From contig JBHGNT010000012.1 in NCBI GenBank assembly GCA_043228905.1, positions 11,532,001 to 11,596,000 of the forward strand: a DNA stretch of 64,000 nucleotides, in the 5' to 3' direction. A program made the position numbers and the translations under genes. Below, in pieces: positions 50,337 to 60,500 of the stretch; position 1 is the first letter of the stretch, and the number at the start of each line of letters is the position of its first letter. Source of the DNA: Azolla caroliniana (lineage: Eukaryota > Polypodiophyta). The notes under the pieces are model-generated. The model saw only the letters and a program-made list of their open reading frames with translations. It did not search any database and had not been told where the DNA came from.

Positions 50337-50935
50337 CTAGACAAGTTGCGGCAATTCTCAGGTGCGCTCGGAGTGCGTCACCTCGACGTGCCAAACTTGA
50401 GGGGGAGAACAGTCCCGAACGACTAAGCAAGGCAGCAAGAAAGGAGCGGAGACCGCGACACTGAGTTGGTTGACTCGGTTGTCAAGTTGGACTTCGGATC
50501 GGCTGAAGAAGCCGAGGGCGGACCCGCGGAAAAGTCCGGAAGCGGACAGAAGGGGAGCAACCGAAGGAGAGAGCCGAAGCCAACCACGCATGGGGAAGAT
50601 GACGCCACCGAGGGCGAGAAGACCAAAGTCGAGTTGGAGACAGCCAACTCGGACGAGAGCGAAAACCGATCGGAGGTAGCTGAGTCGGTTCAGATGTTTG
50701 ATTCAGATACGCTGAATCAACCGAGGCCCAAGCCGAAGAAAAGGCAGCAGGAGAAGTGTCAACACCGCAACAACAGAAGAGCTGATAAGGGCCACATGAG
50801 CAAACAAGCCGACCGGAAGGGTCGAAGCGCGCGGAGTCAAACAGGCCGTCAACGCGAGCGAGGCGTGAAACCAGGAGGAACGGGAGCTGTGAGCCCGAAG
50901 ATCCCGAAGAGCCTCAAGTTGAGCTTGAGGGGGAG
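50337..50935 (+). pseudogene. Copia-C4 C-terminal extension
   Basis: After the RNase H end, a frame open from 50466 encodes DFGSAEEAEGGPAEKSGSG, an acidic Ser/Glu stretch and a basic ADKGHMSKQADRKGRSARSQ region. This parallels the extension of Copia-C2 (32372-33060 minus strand), which has DFGSPAKEAEG and SRHANREGQG. The Cys/His cluster of Copia-C2 is not visible here, since that part (50400-50465) is shorter. The frame differs from the terminal EGEC-stop frame, so a shift lies within. Confidence 0.65.
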
Positions 50936-51357
50936 TGTTGAGAGACAAGCTCAATATCGGCCGGATCGGCTGAAGAAGCCGAGGACCGGATCGGTTGGGA
51001 CCGATCGGTTAGGCCGAATGCGTAAACCGTTACGTAGGTAGGGCCGGATCGGTGTGTAAACAGGGAGGCCGTTAGGAAAGATATTCCGTGAGGAATATAT
51101 TTGGGAGTTAGTGTAGGAGCTCTTAATGAGTATTGAAGTACTGTCAGTACTTCGGTCAGTCCTTCTAGGACTTGTATAAAAGTGTTCATTGAACACACAT
51201 ATGGATAGAGTGTGTTGAATATAGTTCTTGTGTTTTTCTCTCTCACTCCCTCTCTGTCTCTCCCGCGTATACTGCGTAAGCTCAAGCTCTCCATTAAACC
51301 TGAGTTTTCTTCCTTCTGTTTGGTCTTCATACTTGCTTCCGCACGCTACTTTTTACA
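50936..51357 (+). repeat. Copia-C4 3' LTR (422 bp)
   Basis: It runs TGTTGAGAGACAAGC...CTACTTTTTACA, preceded by the polypurine tract TTGAGGGGGAG. TATAAAA is at about 51175. It is closest to the Copia-C1 5' LTR. It is followed at 51358 by Copia-B2 internal sequence, so this copia element sat inside Copia-B2. Confidence 0.9.
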
Positions 51358-52546
51358 AAGGATGTTTGACACGTTCAGGAGGTTCGACTGAACCTGATAT
51401 AAGCCGGTCGGCTAGATGATTAAGGCTACACGAATAGAATGCAGAACAGAGTCATGAAATTCAGCAAAGGAAGCCTGATTTTGGTTCAAGCTCGGAAGAT
51501 CAACACGTTATATCTTATGCATGCCCAAATACGCCGGGAAGAAGTGAATGTAGCATTTGACATTGTCGGTGAGCTGTGGCACAAGAGACTGTGTCATATG
51601 ACCCAGAAGGGGATGAGAAGAATTGCTGAAGACAACCTCATTCCGGAGGTGAAAGACGTGCAGCTTGAGAAGTGCACCGACTGCTTGGCTGGAAAGCAAA
51701 ACCAAACCTCCTTCCGATCAAAACCATCGGTGAGACGGAATGCACCACTAGAGCTGGTGCATATCGATCTGTGTCAAGTAGACACGAAGTCACATGCTGG
51801 ATCGCAATACTTCGTGATGTTCATTGATGACAATAGCCATAAGTTATGGGTCTCACCGCTAATAAAAGACAAAGGATCAGGTGTTATCCATCTTCAAGGA
51901 GCTTCACACGAGAGTGGAAAGAGAAACCGGCCGGAAGCTGAAGGTGGTTCGAGCAGACAATGGAGGAGAATACTGGGGGCAGTTCAAGGAGTATTTCTAG
52001 TCGAAGGGAATCCGGTTCAAATTGACCGTGCTGACGACGTCGGAACTAAACGTGCTGGCTGAACGGATGAACTGGACCATAATGGAGAGAGTTTGCAGCA
52101 TGCTAGCACATGCCAAGTTAGCCAAGACATTTTGGGCTGAGGCGTTAACGACGGTGACTTACGTGATAAACAGATCACCCTCAGTACCCTTGGACGAAGA
52201 CACGCCGCAAAGATTATGGACCGGTAAGGACACGTCTTACCGACATCTAAAGGTGTTCGGGTGTCTCGCATATGTGCATGTTGCAAACGACAAGAGAGCC
52301 AAACTGGATCTGAAGTCCAGGCCATGCATATTCCTTGGATACAACTATGATGAGTTCATTTACCGGGTGTGGGATCTGGTCTACAAAACGGTGTTCTGGA
52401 GTTGAGACATAGTCTTCATGGAAGACAGGACCATAGCCGACTAGGAGTCGGAGAAGAAGATGATGAACTCTGGATCATCCAATGAAAACCGGCTTGAGGA
52501 CACAAGGACCTACCCGGTTGAAAACCGGATGTTGGCCGGCAACCGG
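51358..52546 (+). pseudogene. Copia-B2 integrase
   Basis: It opens at GAT-GTT-TGA, with TGA at the same codon as in Copia-B1. The HHCC finger is LWHKRLCHM ... CTDCLAGKQN (51574-51700). The core has LVHIDLCQVD (first Asp). A frameshift near 51870 moves the second Asp block (VRADNGGEYWG) into another frame. The third block reads LNVLAERMNWTI, which keeps the Glu lost in Copia-B1. A TGA at 52402 and a TAG at about 52441 follow, and then the linker ends at NR, where TRG-3 is inserted. Confidence 0.82.
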
Positions 52547-53099
52547 TGTCGTGAAGATTTCCGGCTTTGGTGTGAAACCGGGATGGAATGGGCAAGTCAG
52601 CAATGTGCAACATGTGCACATATATAGTAGGAAAAAAAGTGTATACAATAAGGTGGAGAATTTATCCCACATTGTAATGTCTCTCCCTCCTTGGGCTATA
52701 AAAGGAAGGGAGGGGTCTCTTGTGAAGGTGGTTGCCTATTTTGAGTGAGAGAGGTATACCACTTAGGTCGAGGGTTTCTATTTCGGTTTTAGGGTTTCGT
52801 CCAAGGTTTTACTATTTTTCTTCTTTATCATCTTCTTTACTTTACTTATCCGGTTAGGGTTTTCTTGTAGTCGTTTTGGTGCGGCCTATGCGGCCATGCT
52901 TGTAATCGTTCGCGGAGTCTTAATATAACTTGTTGTGTATCTTGACTCCATCTTTTTTCTTGTTCCATCCATTCTATGTTTATGTCCTATTTTTTCTTCT
53001 CTCCTCTCGAGCTAAGCTTTCATTCCCCCTCTACTCCCTAGTCCAAGACACCCACGGTCCCACCTAAGATCTTACACGTACTCGCAAAATACCACGACA
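52547..53099 (+). repeat. TRG-3 5' LTR (553 bp)
   Basis: It runs TGTCGTGAAGATTTCC...AATACCACGACA, with a TATAAAA box at about 52697. The TGTCGTG/CACGACA ends pair. It is followed by TCTTTGGTGAACCCGATGTG. Confidence 0.88.
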
Positions 53100-53137
53100 T
53101 CTTTGGTGAACCCGATGTGGAAGGGCGGCAAGGGAGG

Positions 53138-53710
53138 ATGGAGTTGGAAGACGAAGACTTCGTAGAGATGGTGGCCGAAGTGGTGATGGAGTTCGGATGA
53201 GTGACGATGAGACAGGAAGCTATTGAACGAGTGGTAGAAAGAGTCGATCGTTTCAACGGGGACAAAGTCCCATTCTACTTGAAAGCCTACAATGCGGAAA
53301 TGGAGGTGCGAGGCGTAGACAAGGCGTTTAGGTTGGAGTTCTTCTGTCGGTTCATCACCGTCCATATGCACGCTGAATTAAAGGAGCTCCGAGGAGCTCA
53401 TAGTTCGTGGGAGGCCTTCGAAAAGGCGCTCTTGTAGGCATACGGAGGACGGCCAAAGAGCCGAGGACGGCGCGACTTCGACCAGTGGGTTGCATCGGTG
53501 ATGATCCACTGGGGCGCAACGAAGGTGTTCAGGGAGTTCGAGCGGCGCTTTACTCAGCTCCTGGAGCGGGAACAAAGTCTGGTGGGGGTGGACAAAGTCT
53601 TGTTGTTCGTTAGGTCAATCGACCGAGCGGAATGGGAGGCCATCGGAATTGAGCTCGAAGACGACAACGGAGCGAATGGCCTTACCGAGGACTGGTTGGA
53701 AGTCGAATAA
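53138..53710 (+). pseudogene. TRG-3 ORF1, Gag-like
   Basis: Homologous to TRG-2 ORF1 from its first residues (MELEDEDFVEMVAEVVMEF against MDGEYLMEAMARRMMEF). There is a TGA at 53198 and a TAG at 53435. Shared blocks are VDRFNGDKVPFYLKAYNAEM, FEKALL, RRDFDQWVASV and LVGVDKVLLFVRSID. It ends at a TAA at 53708. The presence of the same blocks in two independent copies supports real Gag-type coding sequence. Confidence 0.72.
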
Positions 53711-53822
53711 GCATGCCAACGGTTGGATGAGGAGCAGTCCATGAAAGGTAATGGGAAGATAACGCATCATCACAACAAGGAGCGGGCACGCGACAAGATC
53801 GGCGAAGCTCGATGTTTAAGCC

Positions 53823-54607
53823 TTGGTCCGGGAAGCATACGAGGCTCTGAAGGTGACAGTCGACGAAGAAGAGAGATCCGACACGTGGATGGATCCTGGA
53901 GACTCAGAGCTAGTCAGCCATCCAGACAAGGCGGACATGGCCCAAGCAGAGGCCGAAGAATGGTACGACGGTACCACAGGAGAGGGTGCGGAGCAAGACA
54001 CCCTCTCGACTTGCGGAGAAAGACTAGCCGAGGAGGAGGTCGGGAGCGGAGAAGAGCCCTCCACGCGGATTCCGGAGACTTCGATAGTCGATCTTGTGTG
54101 CCGACATAAGACCGGAGAGATGGAAGGAGCCAGCGAGGAGTCCTAGCACGATGCCAACGAAGATGGATGGGAAACGGCCTGCGAGGAGGTCCAGGACGGA
54201 GCCACGGTAGAGAAGGAGGAAACGAGTGTCGGCGGCAAGGCGAGCAACCAAGACTATGACAAGGAGAACGAGGAAGAGGAGGAGGCAAGCGTAATCAAGG
54301 CTTGCGTAATCGGGGACGGGGTAGCCGCGGACAACGACATCCGGACAGACGTGGCTACGGATATGACAAGTGGTGGTGTCGGGACCTTACCCACACCAAT
54401 TCTAGAGACTCCGGCGGTCGGCCCGAGAGCTGGCGTGAGACCTAGAGTGACGGACAATGGTGGCGGCAAGGCGGGTGAACAAAATGAGAATGAGGAAGAT
54501 TGTAGCGGACGGAGGAGAGATCCCTCGACACCGGGACCAGAGACTTCGGCGGTTGCGTACCAACATAAGACCGGAGAGATGGGCGGTAGCCGTGAGGATG
54601 TGAGCCG
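53823..54607 (+). pseudogene. TRG-3 ORF2, ETSAV-repeat protein
   Basis: It is in the +1 frame relative to ORF1, as in TRG-2. WYDGTTGEGAEQDTLSTCGE matches RYDGTEREGVKQVTFLSYKE of TRG-2. The motif appears as ETSIVDLVCRHKTGE, ETPAVGPRAGV and ETSAVAYQHKTGE. A TAG at 54144 interrupts it. The basic C-terminal third of TRG-2 ORF2 is missing because the following LTR is joined prematurely at about 54608. Confidence 0.6.
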
Positions 54608-55038
54608 ACATTTTAACGTCTCTCCCTCCTTGGGCTATACAAGGAAGGGAGGGGTCTCTTGTGAAGGTGGTTGCCTATTTTGAGTGAGAGAGGTATACCA
54701 CTTAGGTCAAGGGTTTCTATTTCGGTTTTAGGGTTTCGTCTAGGTATTTACTATTTTTCTTCTTCATCATCTTCTTTACTTTACTTATCCAGTTAGGGTT
54801 TTCTTGTAGTTGTTTTGGTGCGGCCTATGCAACCATGCTTGTAATCGTTCACGGAATCTTAATATAACTTGTTGTGTATCTTGCTTCCATCTATCTTCTT
54901 GTTCCATCCATTCTATGTTTATGTCCTATTCTTTCTCCTCTCCTCTTGAGCTAAGCTTTCATTCCCGCTCTACTCCCTAGTCCAAGACCCCCATGGTCCC
55001 GCCTAAGATCTTACTCGTACTCACGGAATACCGTGACA
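54608..55038 (+). repeat. TRG-3 internal LTR, 5' truncated, followed by PBS bases
   Basis: It matches 52664-53099 and lacks about 120 bases of U3. It ends CCGTGACA at 55038 and is followed by TCTTTGGTG, the first leader bases. A genuine 3' LTR would be followed by host DNA, so this LTR derives from an upstream-type LTR. Confidence 0.82.
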
Positions 55039-55047
55039 TCTTTGGTG

Positions 55048-55575
55048 CCGTGAGTACGTGTAAGATCTTAGGCGGGACCGCGGGCGGGGGTCTTGGACTA
55101 GGGAGTAGAGGGGGAATGGAAGCTTAGCTTGAGAGGAGAGGAGAAAGAATAAGACATAATCATAGAATGGATGCATGCAAGATACACAAACGAGTTATAT
55201 TAAGAAACACCAAACGCTTTACAACCATGGCCGCATAGGTCGAATGAAAACACTATATGGAACCCAAACCGAATAAGTAAAGTAAAGAAGACGATGATGA
55301 AGAAAAATAGTAAAACCCTGGACGAAACCCTAAAACCGAAATAGAAACCCTCGACCTAAGTGGTATACCTCTCTCACTCAAAATAGGCAACCACCTTCAC
55401 AAGAGACCCCTCCCTTCCTTTTATAGCCCAAGGAGGGAGAGACATTACAATGTGGGATAAATTCTCCACCTTATTCTATATAGTATTTTTCCTACTATAC
55501 ATGTGCACATGTTGCACATTGCCAACTTGCCCATTCCATCCTGGTTTCACACCAAAGCCGGAAATCTTCACCACA
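55048..55575 (-). repeat. TRG-3 inverted LTR
   Basis: Reverse complement of the TRG-3 LTR, missing its last dozen bases at the 55048 side and complete at the 55575 side. With 54608-55038 it forms a large inverted repeat. The arms GTACTCACGG/CCGTGAGTAC are separated by 21 bases. Confidence 0.88.
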
Positions 55576-57215
55576 CCAGATGACACTCGACGAACCGACT
55601 GGATACGGAAAAGAAACTAAACCGACCGAAGAAGAAGAAGAAGAAGACAACACCTGAACTAGACAAGATCCTAAATCGAACTCGAATGAGGAACAAACAG
55701 AGGAACCGGTAGTTAGAAACCAAGGACGGAGATATCCTCTCTGAGAGAGAAGAGCCCCCCGGAGATTTCCGGATGTAGAGCATGTGTTGCTAACCGATGA
55801 GGGGGAGCCGAAAAGCTTCGATGAAGCAAAGAGAGACACCCACAGCCACAAGTGGTTGAGTGCCATGCAGGATGAGATGGATTCCATGCATGAGAACCAC
55901 ACATACGATCTGACAGAGTTGCCAAAAGGGAAGAGAGCACTCCGGAATAAGTGGGTGTACAAGCTGAAACCGGGAGACGCCGGAAACCCACCAAGATACA
56001 AAGCCTGGATCGTGGTGAAGGGGTTCCAACAGAAGAGAGGAGTGGATTTCGACGAGATCTTTGCCCCGATAGTAAAGATGACATCCATCCGGACAATATT
56101 GGGGAGAGCGGCAAGCATGAACCTCGAGGAAGTCCTGGTGTGCCGGCTGAAGAAGAGCTTATATGGATTGAGGCAAGCTCCCCGGCAATGGTACCGGAAG
56201 TTCGACTCCTTCATGACCAACTAACGGTACCACAAGACCAAGGTCGATCACTGCGTGTTTGTAAAGAAATTTGATGGAGGAGATTTCCGGATACTCCTCC
56301 TATATTTGGATGATATGTTGATCGTCGGACGAGACCAAGGCAAGATTCGGATGCTGAAGAAGGCTCTGAACCGGACCTTCTCAATGAAAGACTTGGGGCC
56401 AGCAAGACAGATATTGGGAATGCACATCATGCGGGACCGATCGAAGAAATTGTTGTGGTTGTCACAGGAGAAGTATGTGACAAAGGTGCTTCAATGGTTG
56501 AACATGTCAAAGGCGAAACCGATCAGATCGACACTTCCAACAAATTGCAATCCGGAAAAGAAAGCCCAACAACAAAGGCGGAGAAGACGGACATGATGAA
56601 GATACCATATGCCTCTATCGTCGGAAGCTTGATGTACGCGATGGTATGTACCCGGCCGAATATCGGATATGCAGTCGGAGTGGTAGGCCGATTCATGAGA
56701 AATCCCGGAAAAAGGCACTGGAACGCGGTCAAGTGGATATTCTGGTATTAGAAAGGCACCTCAAGTATGTGCCTCCGGTTCGGATATGTCGGCTGATGCA
56801 GATACCAGCCGGTCGACATCCGGGGAGCTGTTTCGTGGCAATCGAGGTTGTAGAAGACAGTTGCGTTGTCAACCATGGAGGCGGAGTACATGGCAATTGT
56901 GGAAGCCGGCAAGGAGATAATTTGAATGAAGGACTTCATCGAAGAGCTAGGGATCCAACGGGAGGAATATCGGCTCTACTGTGACAGTCAAAGTGCCATC
57001 CACCTTGCAAAGAATGTGGCCTACCATCTTGGACGAAACATATCCAGTGGAGGTACCAATGGATCCGGGAGAGAGTAGAAGATCAAGAGTTCGTGCTGAT
57101 GAAGATCCAGATGGCGGAGAATAAGTCAGATATGTTGACCAAGGTGTTAACGACCGATAAGTTGGACGCGTGCCGAAAGTGGATCGGGCTGATGAGACAT
57201 CCCATGCCAAAGTGA
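55576..57215 (+). pseudogene. Copia-B2 linker, RT and RNase H
   Basis: Joined to the integrase part, the frame continues as MTLDEPTGYGKETKP, a Glu run, and then WLSAMQDEMDSMHENHTY. RT shows NKWVYKLKPGDAG and MTSIRTILGRAASMNLE, then jumps directly to EVLVCRLKKSLYGLRQAP: an in-frame deletion of roughly 40 residues removes the block with the first catalytic Asp. YLDDMLIVG is present at 56310. After stops at 56221 and 56594, RNase H pieces follow (TVALSTMEAEYMAIVEAG, LYCDSQSAIHLAKN) and the end MLTKVLTTDKLD at about 57130. Inactive. Confidence 0.83.
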
Positions 57216-57225
57216 AGGGGGAGAT

Positions 57226-57300
57226 TGTTGGGAAGTCGGTCCCTCTGGATGGGATCCGGTCATGAATGAAGACGAACACCCGGTGAGAATAGGAAGAGAA
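57226..57300 (+). repeat. Start of Copia-B2 3' LTR (75 bp)
   Basis: TGTTGGGAAGTCGGTCCC follows the polypurine tract directly, as expected for a 3' LTR. After 75 bases it is replaced by inverted LTR sequence. Confidence 0.82.
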
Positions 57301-57501
57301 TGACAGGAACTACACGCTCCCTTTGCACAACGCTCGGCCACAACCGAGCCTAGAATAATACACAGAAAACAGGGAATGAAACACAACACGATAGAGAGAA
57401 GAGTACACAGCATGTTTACGTGGAAAACCCAAACTCGGGAAAAAACCACGGCAGCCCACAGGCTGCCAACTATCACTATGTTACAGTGTACAATAGTAAA
57501 G
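57301..57501 (-). repeat. Inverted Copia-B LTR 3' portion
   Basis: TGACAGGAACTACACGCTCC is the exact complement of the Copia-B LTR end. The match runs back to the LTR region equivalent to about 8738. It begins at the LTR terminal base and ends exactly where the next LTR start (57502) begins. Confidence 0.85.
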
Positions 57502-57570
57502 TGTTGGGAGACAGGTCCCTCCGGATGGGAAGGGAGAAGAACAGTGCCGACGAACAATCTCGGGCAAGGC
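57502..57570 (+). repeat. Second Copia-B LTR start leading into the satellite
   Basis: TGTTGGGAGACAGGTCCC is the LTR start, in direct orientation. After 69 bases it passes smoothly into the 54-bp array, in the place where Copia-B1 has its two to three degenerate units. Confidence 0.82.
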
Positions 57571-60500
57571 CGAAACCGAACGAGGAGTACCCGGCTACGG
57601 AGAGCCGGATGGTGCAGACCCGGAATGAACCGGATGAGGAGTACCCGGCTTCGGAGAGCCGGATGATACAGACCCGGTATGAACCGGATGAGGAGTACCC
57701 GGCTACGGAGAGCCGGATGGTGCAGACCCGGTATGAACCGGATGAGGAGTACCCGGCTTCGGAGAGCCGGATGATACAGACCCGGTATGAACCGGATGAG
57801 GAGTACCCAGCTACGGAGAGCCGGATGGTGCAGACCCGGTATGAACCGGATGAGGAGTACCCGGCTTCGGAGAGCCGGATGGTGCAGACCCGGTATGAAC
57901 GGGATGAGGAGTACCCGGCTACGGAGAGCCGGATGATACAGACCCGGTATGAACCGGATGAGGAGTACCCGGCTACGGAGAGCCGGATGGTGCAGACCCG
58001 GTATGAACCGGATGAGGAGTACCCGGCTTCGGAGAGTTGGATGATACAGACCCGGTATGAACCGGATGAGGAGTACCCGGCTACGGAGAGCCGGATGGTG
58101 CAGACCCGGTATGAACCGGATGAGGAGTACGCGGCTTCGAAGACCCGGATGATACAGACCTGGTATGAACCGGATGAGGAGTACCCGGCTACGGAGAGCC
58201 GGATGGTGCAGACCCGGTATGAACCGGATGAGGAGTACCCGGATTCGGAGAGCCGGATGATACAGACCCGGTATGAACCGGATGAGGAGTACCCGGCAAC
58301 GGAGAGCCGGATGGTGCAGACCCGGTATGAACCGGATGAGTACCCGGCTTCGGAGAGCCGGAGGATACAGACCCGGTATGAACGGGATGAGGAGTACCCG
58401 GCTACGGAGAGCCGGATGATATAGAGCCGGTATGAACCGGATGAGGAGTACCCGGCTACGGAGAGCCAGATGGTGCAGACCCGGTATGAACCGGATGAGG
58501 AGTACCCGGCTACGGAGAGCCGGATGATACAGACCCGGTATGAACCGGATGAGGAGTACCCGGCTACGGAGAGCCAGATGGTGCAGACCCGGTATGAACC
58601 GGATGAGGAGTACCCGGCTTCGGAGAGTCGGATGATACAGACCCGGTATGAACCGGATGAGGAGTACCAGGCTACGGAGAGCCGGATGGTGCAGACCCGG
58701 TATGAACCGGATGAGGAGTACCCATCTTCGAAGAGCCGGATGATACAGACCCGGTATAAACCGGATGAGGAGTACCCGGCTTCGGAGAGCCGGATGGTGC
58801 AGACCCGGTATGAACCGGATGAGGAGTACCCGGCTACGGAGAGCCGGATGGTGCAGACCCGGTATGAACCGGATGAGGAGTACCCGGCTTCGGAGAGCCG
58901 GATGATACAGACCCGGTATGAACCGGATGAGGAGTACCCGGCTACGGAGAGCCGGATGGTGCAGACCCGGTATGAACCGGATGAGGAGTACCCGGCTTCA
59001 GAGAGCCGGATGATACAGACCCGGTATGAACCGGATGAGTACCCGGCTTCGGAGAGCCGGAGGATACAGACCCGGTATGAACCGGATGAGGAGTACCCGG
59101 CTACGGAGAGCCGGACGATACAGACCCGGTATGAACCGGATGAGGAGTACCCGGCTACGGAGAGCCAGATGGTGCAGACCCGGTATGAACCGGATGAGGA
59201 GTACCCGGCTTCGGAGAGTCGGATGATATAGACCCCGTATGAACCGGATGAGGAGTACCCGGCTACGGAGAGCCGGATAGTGCAGACCCGGTATGAACCG
59301 GATGAGGAGTACCCGGCTTCGGAGAGCCGGATGATACAGACCCGGTATGAACCGGATGAAGAGTACCCGTCTACGGAGATCCGGATGATACATACCCGGT
59401 ATGAACCGGATGAGGAGTACCCGGCTACGGAGAGCCAGATGGTGCAGACCCGGTATGAACCGGATGAGGAGTACCCGGCTTCGGAGAGTCGGATGATACA
59501 GACCCGGTATGAACCGGATGAGGAGTACCCGGCTACGGAGAGCCGGATGGTGCAGACCCGGTATGAACCGGATGAGGAGTACCCATCTTCGAAGAGCCGG
59601 ATGATACAGACCCGGTATGAACCGGATGAAGAGTACCCGTCTACGGAGATCCGGATGATACATACCCGGTATGAACCGGATGAGGAGTACCCGGCTACGG
59701 AGAGCCGGATGGTGCAGACCCGGTATTAACCGGATCAGGTGTACTCGGCTTCGGAGAGTCGGATGATACAGACCCAGTATGAACCGGATGAGGAGTACCC
59801 GGCTACGGAGAGCCGGATCGTGCAGACCCGATATGAACCGGATTAGGAGTACCCGGCTTCGAAGAGCCGGATGATAAAGACCCGGTATGAACCGGATGAG
59901 GAGTACCCGGCTACGGAGAGCCGGATGGTGCAGACCCGGTATGAACCGGATGAGGAGTACCCGGCTTCGGAGAGCCGGATGATACAGACCCGGTATGAAC
60001 CGGATGAGGAGTACCCAGCTATGGAGAGCCGGATGGTGCAGACCCGGTATGAACCGGATGAGTACCCGGCTTCGGAGAGCCGGATGATACAGACCCGGTA
60101 TGAACCGGATGAGGAGTACCCGGCTACGAAGAGCCGGATGGTGCAGACCCAGTATGAACCGGATGAGGAGTACCTGGCTACGGAGACCCGGATGATGCAA
60201 ACCCGGTATGAACCGGATGAGCAGTACTCGGCTTCGGAGAGGCGGATGATACAGACCCGGTATGAACCGGATGAGGAGTACACGGCTACGGAGAGCCGGA
60301 TGGTGCAGACCCGGTATGAACCTAATGAGGAGTACCCGGCTTCGAAGAGCCGGATGCTACAAACCCGGTATGAACCGGATGAGGAGTACCCGGCTTCGGA
60401 GAGCCGGATGATACAGACCCGGTATGAACCGGATGAGGAGTACCCGGCTACGAAGAGCCGGATGGTGCAGACCCAGTATGAACCGGATGAGGAGTACCTG

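Larger units (their letters stand above)
52547..55575 (+). mobile_element. TRG-3, gag-only element with palindromic LTR end
   Basis: Order: LTR (52547-53099, plus), PBS, gag, ORF2, truncated LTR (about 54608-55038, plus), nine bases of leader (TCTTTGGTG), then an LTR in inverted orientation (55048-55575). Both outer ends are therefore LTR starts (TGTCG on the left, the complement of TGTGG on the right). Flanks are CCGG and CCAG. Removing 52547-55575 plus one of these (3,033 bp) joins the Copia-B2 linker in frame with its RT. See findings. Confidence 0.88.
51358..57225 (+). mobile_element. Copia-B2, 3' two-thirds, split by TRG-3
   Basis: Internal sequence from the end of the protease to the polypurine tract (GTGAAGGGGGAGAT, 57212-57225), homologous to Copia-B1 over 51358-52490. 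TRG-3 lies at 52547-55575 between integrase and RT. The 3' LTR starts at 57226 but is rearranged. The 5' end is replaced by the Copia-C4 LTR. Confidence 0.88.

Noticed and set aside
57420-58424. 334-codon repeat protein gene (YEPDEEYP... repeats), with further pieces at 58470-59231 and 59280-59729
   Set aside because: The frame is a direct reading of the 54-bp satellite. It is interrupted by nonsense codons, is equally open on the other strand, and lies in LTR U3 upstream of the TATA box. I treat it as repeat DNA unless expression is shown.
58998-60200. 400-codon minus-strand ORF and similar ones at 60357-60686, 61437-61820 and 63054-63545
   Set aside because: Reverse reading of the same satellite. 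Openness follows from a stop-free unit whose length is a multiple of three.
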